Positions 35,204 through 43,261 of a stretch of DNA of 64,000 bases are shown piece after piece. A program made the position numbers and the translations under genes. Below the pieces are notes generated by a model. The model worked only from the letters and a program-made list of their open reading frames with translations. It searched no databases and was not told the DNA's origin. Source of the stretch: Pseudomonadota bacterium (GTDB taxonomy: Bacteria > Pseudomonadota > Gammaproteobacteria > Burkholderiales > Burkholderiaceae_C). The stretch's first letter is position 1. Each line of letters begins with the position of its first letter. The DNA is taken from contig JAEWIF010000041.1 in NCBI GenBank assembly GCA_023387335.1, positions 1 through 64,000 on the forward strand. Direction: 5' to 3'.

Positions 35204-35224
35204 CCGGTCAGGCACCGGTCAGGC
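35204..35224. promoter_or_regulatory. Tandem 11-bp direct repeat in the tctB / response-regulator intergenic region
   Basis: CCGGTCAGGC occurs at 35204 and again at 35215, exactly one helical turn apart. Direct repeats with 11-bp phase are the usual target shape for OmpR-family regulators. Two such regulators flank the tctBA genes. Which one binds here is not known. Confidence 0.5.
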
Positions 35225-35274
35225 GCCGCTTGCGCTAATCGATCCGCGGTTCCGTGACCGCGCGAGAGACAGTC

Positions 35275-35763
35275 ATGCGCATCAAAAGTCAGAAGGATTT
35301 CTTCGCCGGATTGATGTTTTCAATCACCGGCGCGGCATTCGCCATAGGGGCGACCAACTACACGATCGGCGACGGCGCCCGCATGGGGCCGGGCTACTTC
35401 CCGCTCATGCTGGGCATCGTGCTCACCATCCTGGGCGCGATCGTCGTGCTGCAGTCGCTGGTGATCGAGACGGAGGGCGGCGACCGGATCGGCTCGATCG
35501 CCTGGAAGCCGCTGTGCTACATCATCGGGGCCAACATCATCTTCGGGGTCTGCCTGGGCGGCTTCCCGAAGCTGGGCATCCCCTCGCTCGGCCTGATCGT
35601 GGGCATCTACGCGCTCACCTTCGTCGCCGCGCTGGCCGGCGACGAGTTCAAGTTCAAGGAAGTGGCGGTCCTCGCGACGGTCCTTGCGATCCTCAGTTTC
35701 GTGGCTTTCGTCTGGCTGCTGAACCTGCAGTTCCCGGTCTGGCCGACCTTCATCGCAGGCTGA
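35275..35763 (+). CDS. tctB: Tripartite tricarboxylate transporter small membrane subunit TctB
   Basis: A 162-residue inner-membrane protein with four hydrophobic segments (about 8-30, 40-60, 76-110 and 125-150). MGPGYFPLMLG near residue 38 is the typical TctB motif. The start at 35275 (MRIKSQKDFFAGLMF) is preceded by GAGAGACAGTC; a GTG at 35254 would add seven residues. It forms the transporter with TctA, 16 bases downstream. No tctC receptor gene is adjacent, unlike most such loci. Confidence 0.9.
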   Translation: MRIKSQKDFFAGLMFSITGAAFAIGATNYTIGDGARMGPGYFPLMLGIVLTILGAIVVLQSLVIETEGGDRIGSIAWKPLCYIIGANIIFGVCLGGFPKLGIPSLGLIVGIYALTFVAALAGDEFKFKEVAVLATVLAILSFVAFVWLLNLQFPVWPTFIAG

Positions 35764-35779
35764 CACCGAAAGCACCTCC

Positions 35780-37291
35780 ATGGACCTCCTTGCCAACCTG
35801 GCGACCGGCTTCGGCGTCGCCGTCACCCCCATCAACCTGCTCTACGCCTTCATCGGCTGCCTGCTCGGCACGCTGATCGGCGTGCTGCCCGGCATCGGCC
35901 CCGTGGCCACCATCGCCATGCTGCTGCCGGCGACCTACGCACTGCCGCCCGTGTCGGCGCTGATCATGCTGGGCGGCATCTACTACGGCGCGCAGTACGG
36001 CGGCTCCACCACCGCCATCCTGGTCAACCTGCCGGGCGAATCGTCCTCGGTGGTGACGGTGATCGACGGCTACCAGATGGCGCGCCAGGGCCGGGCGGGT
36101 CCCGCGCTCGCGGCCGCCGGCCTGGGCTCGTTCTTCGCCGGCTGCGTGGGCACGCTGATCCTGGCCGCCTTCGCGGCGCCGCTGACCGAAGTGGCCTTCA
36201 AGTTCGGCCCGGCCGAATACTTCTCGCTGATGGTGCTGGGCCTGATCGGCGCCGTGGTGCTGGCCTCCGGCTCGCTGGTCAAGGCGGTCTCGATGATCGT
36301 GCTGGGCCTGCTGCTCGGCCTGATCGGCACCGACGTCAACTCCGGCGTGGCGCGCTACTCGTTCGACATCCCGGAACTGACCGACGGCGTCGGCTTCATC
36401 GTGATCGCGATGGGCGTGTTCGGCTACGGCGAAATCATCATGAACCTGGCCAAGACGGGCGACGACCGCGAGGTGTTCACCGCCAAGGTCACCGGCCTGT
36501 TCCCGACCAAGGACGACTTCAAGCGCATGGCGCCCGCCGTGCTGCGCGGCACCCTGCTCGGTTCGGCTCTGGGCATCCTGCCCGGCGGCGGCGCGCTGCT
36601 GGCGGCCTTCGCGGCGTACACGATCGAGAAGAAGACCAAGCTGCAACCGGGCGAAGTGCCGTTCGGCAAGGGCAACATCCGCGGCGTGGCCGCGCCCGAG
36701 TCGGCCAACAACGCCGGCGCGCAGACCTCCTTCATCCCGCTGCTGACCCTCGGTATCCCCCCGAACGCCGTGATGGCGCTGATGGTGGGCGCGATGACCA
36801 TCCACAACATCCAGCCGGGCCCGCAGGTGATGACCAGCAACCCGCAGTTGTTCTGGGGCCTGATCGCCTCGATGTGGATCGGCAACGCCATGCTGGTGAT
36901 CCTGAACCTGCCGCTGATCGGCATGTGGATCAAGCTGCTGACCATCCCCTACCGCTGGCTGTTCCCCGCCATCGTGCTGTTCTGCGCCATCGGCGTGTAC
37001 TCGACCAACAACAACGTGTTCGACATCTGGATGGTCGCCATGTTCGGCGTGATCGGCTACGCCTTCCTGAAACTGGGGGCCGAACCCGCGCCCCTGCTGC
37101 TCGGGTTTATCCTTGGGCCCATGATGGAAGAAAACCTGCGCCGAGCGCTGCTGCTGTCCCGCGGCGACTGGTCGGTCTTCATCTCCCGGCCGCTGTCGGC
37201 CAGCCTGCTGGCCGCGGCCCTGGCCCTGTTGGCGGTGGTGCTGCTGCCCTCGATCAAGGCCAAGCGAAACGAAGCCTTCGTGGAGGACTGA
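35780..37291 (+). CDS. tctA: Tripartite tricarboxylate transporter large membrane subunit TctA
   Basis: A 503-residue integral membrane protein with about 11-12 helices. TctA motifs are seen: GVLPGIGPVATIAMLLP (about 33-50), GGIYYGAQYGGSTTAILVNLPGE (broken here: YYGAQYGGSTTAILVN) and the second-half mirror TSFIPLLTLGIPPNAVMAL. It drives cation-coupled uptake of organic acids delivered by periplasmic Bug/TctC proteins. It lies in an operon tctB-tctA-regulator-kinase, with nine bases to the next gene. Confidence 0.95.
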   Translation: MDLLANLATGFGVAVTPINLLYAFIGCLLGTLIGVLPGIGPVATIAMLLPATYALPPVSALIMLGGIYYGAQYGGSTTAILVNLPGESSSVVTVIDGYQMARQGRAGPALAAAGLGSFFAGCVGTLILAAFAAPLTEVAFKFGPAEYFSLMVLGLIGAVVLASGSLVKAVSMIVLGLLLGLIGTDVNSGVARYSFDIPELTDGVGFIVIAMGVFGYGEIIMNLAKTGDDREVFTAKVTGLFPTKDDFKRMAPAVLRGTLLGSALGILPGGGALLAAFAAYTIEKKTKLQPGEVPFGKGNIRGVAAPESANNAGAQTSFIPLLTLGIPPNAVMALMVGAMTIHNIQPGPQVMTSNPQLFWGLIASMWIGNAMLVILNLPLIGMWIKLLTIPYRWLFPAIVLFCAIGVYSTNNNVFDIWMVAMFGVIGYAFLKLGAEPAPLLLGFILGPMMEENLRRALLLSRGDWSVFISRPLSASLLAAALALLAVVLLPSIKAKRNEAFVED

Positions 37292-37300
37292 CCGGAGCGC

Positions 37301-37978
37301 ATGAGGATCCTGCTCGCCGAGGACGACCAGGTACTGGCCGACGCGCTCGGCCGGGTGCTGGCACGCGCGGCCTACGCGGTGGACATCGCTTCCACCGGCG
37401 AGCAGGCGGACGTGGCCCTGCAGGCCACGCCCTACGACCTCTGCATCCTGGACCTCGGCCTGCCCGGGGTCCCCGGCCTGGAGGTGCTGCGCCGGCTGCG
37501 CGCCCGGCGCTCCACCACCCCGGTGCTCATCCTCACCGCCATGGACGCGCTGGCGGACCGGGTGGCGGGCCTCGACGCCGGGGCCGACGACTACGTCACC
37601 AAGCCCTTCGACCTGCCTGAGCTGGAAGCCCGCGTGCGCGCCCAGCTGCGCCGCGGCACCGCCAGCGCCTCGCCGCTCATCCAGCACGGCCGCATCAGCT
37701 TCGACAGCGTCGGCCGGCGCGTCCTGGGCGACGGCCAGCCGATCGAACTGTCGGCCCGCGAGCTGGCGGTGCTGGAGGTCCTGCTGCTGCGCGCCGACCG
37801 CGTGGTGAGCAAGGAGAACATCGTCAACCACCTCTACGGCTGGGGCGACGATGTCGGCCTCAACGCCATCGAGGTGTACGTGCACCGGATCCGCCGCAAG
37901 CTCGAGCCCTTCGGCTGCGAGATCCGCACCGTGCGCGGCATGGGTTACCTGATGGAGCGCCCGCGTGAAGCGGGGTGA
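37301..37978 (+). CDS. tctD: OmpR-family response regulator (TctD)
   Basis: A 225-residue regulator: receiver with D8/D9, phospho-acceptor D51 (ILDLGLPGVPG) and K101 (VTKPFDLPELEAR), and a winged-helix output domain (ELAVLEVLLLRADRVVSKEN, EVYVHRIRRKLEPFG, VRGMGYLMERP). It lies nine bases after tctA and overlaps its kinase by 14 bases. Likely controls tctBA in response to external organic acid, as TctD does in enterics. Confidence 0.92.
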   Translation: MRILLAEDDQVLADALGRVLARAAYAVDIASTGEQADVALQATPYDLCILDLGLPGVPGLEVLRRLRARRSTTPVLILTAMDALADRVAGLDAGADDYVTKPFDLPELEARVRAQLRRGTASASPLIQHGRISFDSVGRRVLGDGQPIELSARELAVLEVLLLRADRVVSKENIVNHLYGWGDDVGLNAIEVYVHRIRRKLEPFGCEIRTVRGMGYLMERPREAG

Positions 37979-39368
37979 GCGGCTCAAGGTCGTCCTGCTG
38001 CGGTGGCTGCTCGGCCCGGTGGTCGCGCTGCTCGTCCTCGACACCCTGATCGGCTGGTGGACCGGCTCCAACCTGGCGCACGGCGCCTACGACCGCGGCC
38101 TGCACGAGATCGCGCGCGAGGTCGCGCTCCACGTCCACGGCAACGGGTCCGGCCCCCGGCTCGACCTGTCGCCCGCGGCCGAACGCGCGCTGCAGGTCGA
38201 CCAGGACGACCGCCTGCATGTGCGCGTGTGGGATGCGCGGGGCCGGCCGCTCGGCGGCTCGGGCGCGCTGCAGCCGCCCGAGCCGCTGCCGCCCCGCGAC
38301 GGCCGCCCGCGCTACCGCTTCGACTCGGTCGACGGGGAATCGGTCCGCGTCGTCACCGCCTGGCTGCCTTACGACGAGGCCGGCCCGGACCAGTGGGTGC
38401 TGGTGGGCGTGGCCGAGACCATGAGCAAGCGGCACCGCCTCACGTGGGAGATCGTGGCCAGCCTGGTGGCCGCGCAGGTGGTGCTGATCGCCATGGCCTG
38501 CCTGGCCGTCTACTGGGGCGTGGGCCGCGGCCTGCGCCCGCTCGACGCGCTGAGCCGCGCGCTGGCGCGGCGATCGCACCAGGACCTGAGCCCGCTGGAC
38601 GCGGAACACGCGCCCGAGGAGGTGCGGCCGCTGGTGGAGGAAGTGAACGCGCTGATGGACCGGCTCGGCGGCGCGCTCGACGCGCAGAACCGTTTCGTGG
38701 CCGACGCGGCGCACCAGCTCAAGACGCCGGTGGCCGGCCTCAAGGCCCAGGTCGAGGTGGCGCTGGGCGAGGACGACCCGGCCCAGGTGCGGCACGCGCT
38801 GGCGCAGGCGCAACTGAGCGCGGAGCGGCTGTCGCGCATCGTGCAGCAGCTGCTGGCGCTGGCGCGCAACGAGCCCGGCGCCGCGGCGGCGGTGCGGCTG
38901 CAGTCGGTGGACCTGGGCGCGTTCGCGCTGGAGATCTGCATGGAGTGGGTGCCGCACGCGCTGCGCCGCTCGATCGACCTGGGCTTCGAGGGCCGCGACC
39001 AGTCGGCCATGATCGACGCCGACGTGGACCGCCTTCGCGACCTGCTGAACAACCTGATCGACAACGCCGTGCGGTACAGCCGCGAGGGCGGCCGCGTGAC
39101 GGTGCGGGTGGGCCAGGAAGGAAGCGACCGCACCCTGTCGGTCAGCGACGACGGGCCCACCATCCCGCCTTCGGAGCGCACCCGGGTGTTCGAGCGCTTC
39201 CACCGGCTGCTGGGAGGGGAGGCCTCCGGCAGCGGCCTGGGCCTGGCCATCGTCAGCGAGATCGTGGCGCTGCACGGCGCGCGCATCACGCTGGAGGACG
39301 ACCGCGACGGCACGGGCAACACCTTCACCGTGCACTTCCCGTCGTCCGAAGCGGCCCTGACCGCGTAA
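37965..39368 (+). CDS. tctE: Two-component sensor histidine kinase (TctE)
   Basis: A 467-residue kinase with helices at about 14-32 and 163-184, a periplasmic sensor between them (about 35-160, TctE N-terminal type), a HAMP-like linker (GVGRGLRPLDALSRAL), H-box DAAHQLKTPVAGLK with H250, and ATP boxes LNNLIDNAVRYS, SDDGPTIPPSERTRVFERF and GSGLGLAIVSEI. In the G1 box Gly-Pro-Thr replaces the usual Gly-Pro-Gly. The start is GTG, 14 bases inside the regulator gene. It is the cognate partner of the 37301 regulator. Confidence 0.92.
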   Translation: MKRGERLKVVLLRWLLGPVVALLVLDTLIGWWTGSNLAHGAYDRGLHEIAREVALHVHGNGSGPRLDLSPAAERALQVDQDDRLHVRVWDARGRPLGGSGALQPPEPLPPRDGRPRYRFDSVDGESVRVVTAWLPYDEAGPDQWVLVGVAETMSKRHRLTWEIVASLVAAQVVLIAMACLAVYWGVGRGLRPLDALSRALARRSHQDLSPLDAEHAPEEVRPLVEEVNALMDRLGGALDAQNRFVADAAHQLKTPVAGLKAQVEVALGEDDPAQVRHALAQAQLSAERLSRIVQQLLALARNEPGAAAAVRLQSVDLGAFALEICMEWVPHALRRSIDLGFEGRDQSAMIDADVDRLRDLLNNLIDNAVRYSREGGRVTVRVGQEGSDRTLSVSDDGPTIPPSERTRVFERFHRLLGGEASGSGLGLAIVSEIVALHGARITLEDDRDGTGNTFTVHFPSSEAALTA

Positions 39369-39374
39369 GCCTGC

Positions 39375-39423
39375 CGAAAGCGCGGCGACAAGATCGCGAC
39401 AGCGCGCCGACAAGAAGCCGACA
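39375..39423. repeat. Phased direct repeats: four CGACA at exact 11-bp spacing (plus one degenerate)
   Basis: CGACA starts at 39386, 39397, 39408 and 39419, each 11 bases apart, with a degenerate CGAAA at 39375 on the same phase. Units alternate (GACAAGA / GACAGCG), giving a 22-bp higher-order repeat. The complement reads yTGTCG, similar in layout to the PhoB box. It lies just after the tctE stop and 65 bases before the terC start. It is a likely multi-dimer response-regulator site. Confidence 0.7.
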
Positions 39424-39454
39424 GCGGCACTCCGTACGCTCACCGGTTCGGGAG

Positions 39455-39475
39455 GCAAGGGGCTTCCCCCTTTGC
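39455..39475 (+). promoter_or_regulatory. Hairpin in the terC leader
   Basis: GCAAGGGG and CCCCTTTGC can pair (one bulged T) around a CTTC loop, ending 13 bases before the terC start. It could affect ribosome access, since GGAAGA follows directly. I looked for the yybP-ykoY manganese riboswitch known before some terC genes and did not recognise its conserved core. Confidence 0.35.
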
Positions 39476-39488
39476 TGGAAGACCATCC

Positions 39489-40187
39489 ATGGGACTCTTG
39501 TCCACTCCTGAATTCTGGGTCGCGCTGGCCCAGATCATCATGATCAACATCGTCCTGTCGGGCGACAACGCGGTGGTGATCGCGCTGGCCTGCCGCTCGC
39601 TGCCCGCCAAGCAGCAGAAGATGGCCATCATCTTCGGCAGCGTGGGCGCCATCGTGCTGCGACTGATCCTCACGTTCTTCGCGGTCTACCTGCTGGAGCT
39701 GCCCTACCTGAAGCTGATCGGAGCGGCCCTGCTGCTGTGGATCGGCATCGGCCTGCTCAAGGGCGAGGACGATGAGGGCGAACTCGAGGGCCACGCCAAC
39801 CTGATGGCGGCGATCAAGACCATCGTGGTGGCCGACCTGGTCATGAGCCTGGACAACGTGATCGGCGTCGCCGCCGCCGCCAAGGGCAACGTGCCGCTGC
39901 TGGCCATCGGCCTGATCATCAGCATCCCGCTGATCATCTTCGGCAGCACGCTGATCCTGAAGCTGATGGCGCGCTTCCCGATCATCATCACGCTGGGCGC
40001 CGGCCTCCTGGGCTGGGTGGCGGGCGAGATGGCCCTGTCCGATCCGGCGATCCACAACTGGGCCGAGCACCAGCGCACCCTGCACATGCTGGCGCCCGTC
40101 CTCGGCGCGCTGCTGGTGGTCGCCACCGGCAAGTACATGGCGCGCATGACGGCCCAAGCCGGCGGCGACGGCCGCGCCGCGCACTGA
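39489..40187 (+). CDS. TerC family integral membrane protein
   Basis: A 232-residue membrane protein with about seven helices. TerC signatures are the acidic membrane motifs MINIVLSGDNAVVIALACRS (about 18-38) and VVADLVMSLDNVIGVAAA (about 115-132), where the Asp residues lie in helices and are thought to bind metal. Related proteins (YjbE, Alx, MeeF/Y) export manganese or calcium. It is one base upstream of a UspA-type gene, suggesting a stress operon. Confidence 0.9.
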   Translation: MGLLSTPEFWVALAQIIMINIVLSGDNAVVIALACRSLPAKQQKMAIIFGSVGAIVLRLILTFFAVYLLELPYLKLIGAALLLWIGIGLLKGEDDEGELEGHANLMAAIKTIVVADLVMSLDNVIGVAAAAKGNVPLLAIGLIISIPLIIFGSTLILKLMARFPIIITLGAGLLGWVAGEMALSDPAIHNWAEHQRTLHMLAPVLGALLVVATGKYMARMTAQAGGDGRAAH

Positions 40188-40188
40188 C

Positions 40189-40611
40189 ATGAGCACGCAG
40201 CAGATCCTGCTGCCCGTCGACGGGAACGGCGCGCGCACGCAGCGCGCCGTGGCCGAGGCGATCCGCATCCACCGGCAGGAGAACGTGCCGGTGTTCCTGC
40301 TCAGCGTGCAGCCCATGGTCTCGCCGCTGGTGGCCTCCTACTTCGGCCGCGCCGAATTGGAGCAACTGCAGCAGGACGCGGGGCTGGAGGAACTGGCGCC
40401 GGCGCGCGCCATCCTCGACGCCGCCGGCGTCTGGCACCGCGTGGTGGTGCGCGTCGGGCGCCGCGCCGAGACCATCGCCAACACCGCGCGCGAGATGGGC
40501 TGCGACCGCATCATCCTCGGCGCCGCCGACGGCGGCATCTTCGGATCGATGGCGCAGCAGGTGGGGCACTTGCTGGCCGAATCGCGGCGCTGCCGCGTCA
40601 TCGTCGCCTGA
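40189..40611 (+). CDS. Universal stress protein (UspA family)
   Basis: A 140-residue UspA-domain protein. It starts with STQQILLPVDGNGARTQRAV (nucleotide-site Asp in VDG). The ATP-binding loop near the C-terminus reads ILGAADGGIFGSMAQQVGHL, a fair fit to G-2x-G-9x-G-S/T, so ATP binding is possible. It is co-transcribed with terC (one-base gap). Confidence 0.88.
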   Translation: MSTQQILLPVDGNGARTQRAVAEAIRIHRQENVPVFLLSVQPMVSPLVASYFGRAELEQLQQDAGLEELAPARAILDAAGVWHRVVVRVGRRAETIANTAREMGCDRIILGAADGGIFGSMAQQVGHLLAESRRCRVIVA

Positions 40612-40617
40612 CGGCCC

Positions 40618-41886
40618 TCAGCGCAGGCTGGCGACACCGAGCGCCAGCACCACGGCGGCCATGACCGCCGTCGCGACCCAGCCGAGCCAGCGCAGCCGGC
40701 GGCCGATCACGTGCGCGCCCATCACAGACTCGCGCGTCACCAGCAGCATCATCACCGCCATGATCGGCACGGCGATGACGCCATTGAGCACCGCCGACCA
40801 GAACAGCTCTCGCACCGGATCGGCCTCGGTGAAGCACAGGGCCACGCCGCCCAGCGTCGCGACCGCGATCACGCCGTAGAAGCCACGCCCCTCGCCGTGG
40901 TCCAGCCGCAGCGAGAGGCTGCCCTCCCAGCCGGCCGCCTCGGCGACGGCGTAGGCGGCCGAACCCGCCAGCACCGGCACCGCCAGCAGGCCGGTGCCGA
41001 TGATCCCCACCGCGAACAGCAGGAAGGCGGCGTCGCCGGCCACCGGCCGCAGCGCCTCGGCCGCCTGCGCCGACGTCTGGATCTCGCCGCCGCCCGCCGC
41101 GTGCAGCGTGGCCGCCGTGGCCAGGATGATGAAGAACGCCACCAGGTTGGAGAACAGCATGCCGATGCGCGTGTCCCACTTGATCCGGCGCAGGTAGCGG
41201 CGCACCTCGGCGCGCGACTGGTGCCGGCCAGCGCCCCGGGACTCCACTTCCTGCGCCGCCTGCCAGAAGAACAGGTAGGGGCTGATGGTGGTGCCGAACA
41301 CCGCCACCACCATCAGCAGCGTGTCGCGGTCCGGCGCGAGCTGGGGCAGGGCGATGCGCGCGAGCACTTCGCGCCAGTCCAGGTGCACCATGAACGCGAC
41401 GCCCACGTAGGCGAGCAGCGCGAGCGTCAGCCACTTGAGCGCGGCCACGTAGGTCCGGTAAGGCAGGAACACCTGCAGCAGCAGGCTGGCCAGCCCGAAC
41501 GTGACCGCGTAGACGTGCGCCGAGCCGCCCAGCAGCAGCCGCAGCGCCTCGGCCATCGCGGCGAAGTCCGCCGCGATGTTCAGCGTGTTGGCCAGCAGCA
41601 GCAGGCCCACCACGCCCAGCAGCACCGGCTGCGGAAACGCGCGCTTGATGTTGGCCGCGAGCCCGCGGCCGGTGACGTAGCCGATGCGCGCGCTGACGAT
41701 CTGGATCGAGGTCATCAGCGGGAGCGTGAACACCATGGTCCACAGCATCGAGTAGCCGAACTGCGCGCCGGCCTGCGAGTAGGTGGCGATGCCGCTCGGG
41801 TCGTCGTCGGCGGCCCCGGTGATCAGGCCGGGGCCGAGCTGGCGCAGCGCCCGCAGGCGGAACCACCGGCGGTGCTGGGTTTCCAC
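40618..41886 (-). CDS. Nramp-related divalent metal transporter without the MPH motif
   Basis: A 422-residue protein with about 11 membrane helices and the LeuT-like Nramp fold. The helix-1 metal motif, DPGN in manganese/iron Nramps, reads DDDPSGIATYSQ. The helix-6 motif, usually MPHN, reads FGTTISPYLFFWQAAQEVE: the Met that selects transition metals is Ile-Ser. This is the pattern of the Nramp-related side clades (some move magnesium), so manganese/iron transport should not be assumed. It is convergent with terC-uspA and 40 bases after a lipoprotein gene on the same strand. Confidence 0.83.
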   Translation of the reverse strand: METQHRRWFRLRALRQLGPGLITGAADDDPSGIATYSQAGAQFGYSMLWTMVFTLPLMTSIQIVSARIGYVTGRGLAANIKRAFPQPVLLGVVGLLLLANTLNIAADFAAMAEALRLLLGGSAHVYAVTFGLASLLLQVFLPYRTYVAALKWLTLALLAYVGVAFMVHLDWREVLARIALPQLAPDRDTLLMVVAVFGTTISPYLFFWQAAQEVESRGAGRHQSRAEVRRYLRRIKWDTRIGMLFSNLVAFFIILATAATLHAAGGGEIQTSAQAAEALRPVAGDAAFLLFAVGIIGTGLLAVPVLAGSAAYAVAEAAGWEGSLSLRLDHGEGRGFYGVIAVATLGGVALCFTEADPVRELFWSAVLNGVIAVPIMAVMMLLVTRESVMGAHVIGRRLRWLGWVATAVMAAVVLALGVASLR

Positions 41887-41926
41887 CTCGGCATTGTCCG
41901 CCCGCGCGGGCGTTCGCGGGGCCGGA

Positions 41927-43138
41927 TCAGTTCCAGCGCGCGGCCATCGAGTCGGCCGAGAAGCGCGCGTCGCGCGTCACCGCGCCCAGGTCCACGAACT
42001 CCATCTCCGACAGCGGGATGCCGCTCACGTCGCGGAACATCTGCTCGCTCCACGCCGCGCTGGGCTCGCCCTGCACGTAGAAGTCCATGCCGATGTCGGC
42101 CACGTACAGGCCGTAGCGCTTGGCGGCGGTGGCGATCGCCTTGGCCTGCGGCGTCCAGTGGTCGGGGATGACGAAGCTGGACTTGAGCCGCAGCACCGCG
42201 CCGAACGGGATGCCGCCGGGCGTGTCGCCGCCGGCGAAGTGGCGCGCCGGCCAGGAGAACTCGCGGGCCAGCACGTCGTCGCGGAAGGTGACGCGCAGCG
42301 CATGGCGGATCTCGCCGCTGTCGGCCTCGGCCGCCTTGGCCACGAAGGGCGTGATCGGCAGGCCCGCGGCATCGCCCGCGGTCCAGCCCGACGGCCGCAG
42401 CGACAGCGACTTCAGGTCCCAGGCCGCGCTGGACATCGTGTACCACTGGCCGTTGATGGGGTAGGTGGCGTAGCCCTCCCACAGCCTGCAGGCGCCCTGT
42501 TCCACCACCAGCAGGTGGTGGTCGCCGCAGCTGTTGGGATCGTTGCAGGTGCCGCCCTCGTTCTTGAGGTTGTCGCGCGGGATCGGGAAGCGGCGCTGGT
42601 TCACCGGCACCGCGCTGCAGTTGCGCTGCAGCGTGTGGCCGCCCGCGCCGTCGTCCACCGCGCAATCGCTCTCGTGCGGCCAGCCGGCCTGGCTGGTCAG
42701 GCCCGAGGAACTGAAGTCGTAGAGCACGTTGGCCCAGTCCGTGGTCGCGGCGCTGCCGTCGACGACGTTGTAGGGCATGCCGTAGTAGGCGTCGCGCCGG
42801 GTCGGGTCCTCGCCGCGCCACCAGTCGGCGCGGAAGGGCGTGCCGGAGCCGACCGACGCGATCCAGGCCGCGCTGCGGGGATGCGCCGGGAACCGGCTGG
42901 TGTCGTCGATGCGGGTGTTGAACACCGCCTCGGGCGGGAACATCTCGCAGTCGCCCAGCTGGGCGACACCGGCGGGCGACGTGGTGCCGACGATGGTGCT
43001 GCCCGCGGGCAGGTCGGCCGGCGCGCCGGCGGCGGTGGCACTACCGCCGCCTCCGCCGCCACCGCAGGCGATCAGGGTGGCGACGGCACCGGCCGTCGTC
43101 AGCAGGGCGAATGCGCCCCGTCGAAGGTTCTTCTTCAT
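41927..43138 (-). CDS. Secreted lipoprotein of unknown function, conserved family
   Basis: A 403-residue exported lipoprotein: signal peptide with lipobox TLIAC (Cys at 25) followed by seven glycines. The mature part has recurring conserved-looking blocks: CEMFPPEAVFNTRIDD near 64, YGMPYNVVDG, GDHHLLVVEQGACRLWEGY near 205, TAGDAAGLPI, IRHALRVTF, SWPARHFAGG and KRYGLYVADIG. I recall this block order from many bacterial secreted proteins without assigned role. Six Cys may form disulphides. It is followed by an Nramp-like gene. Function unknown; a surface carbohydrate or cell-wall role is only a guess. Confidence 0.78.
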   Translation of the reverse strand: MKKNLRRGAFALLTTAGAVATLIACGGGGGGGSATAAGAPADLPAGSTIVGTTSPAGVAQLGDCEMFPPEAVFNTRIDDTSRFPAHPRSAAWIASVGSGTPFRADWWRGEDPTRRDAYYGMPYNVVDGSAATTDWANVLYDFSSSGLTSQAGWPHESDCAVDDGAGGHTLQRNCSAVPVNQRRFPIPRDNLKNEGGTCNDPNSCGDHHLLVVEQGACRLWEGYATYPINGQWYTMSSAAWDLKSLSLRPSGWTAGDAAGLPITPFVAKAAEADSGEIRHALRVTFRDDVLAREFSWPARHFAGGDTPGGIPFGAVLRLKSSFVIPDHWTPQAKAIATAAKRYGLYVADIGMDFYVQGEPSAAWSEQMFRDVSGIPLSEMEFVDLGAVTRDARFSADSMAARWN

Positions 43139-43261
43139 CTTTTCTCCTGGCTCGACAGTTCGACCTGGGATCGTCTCCGGCGCACGCGCCTTACAACCGT
43201 GTCGAGAGGCAAAGATGAGGTCGGGGGTCTTACAGCTGGGCAGGCGTTATCGCGAAGCAGT

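Noticed and set aside
39369..39488. yybP-ykoY manganese riboswitch before terC
   Set aside because: The conserved core of that riboswitch is not recognisable; only a short hairpin and direct repeats are seen.
35750..40316. Very long open frames (770-820 codons) on the minus strand opposite tctA, tctDE and terC
   Set aside because: They lie antisense to clear genes, are full of His/Gln/Arg/Gly runs, and arise from high GC at third codon positions.
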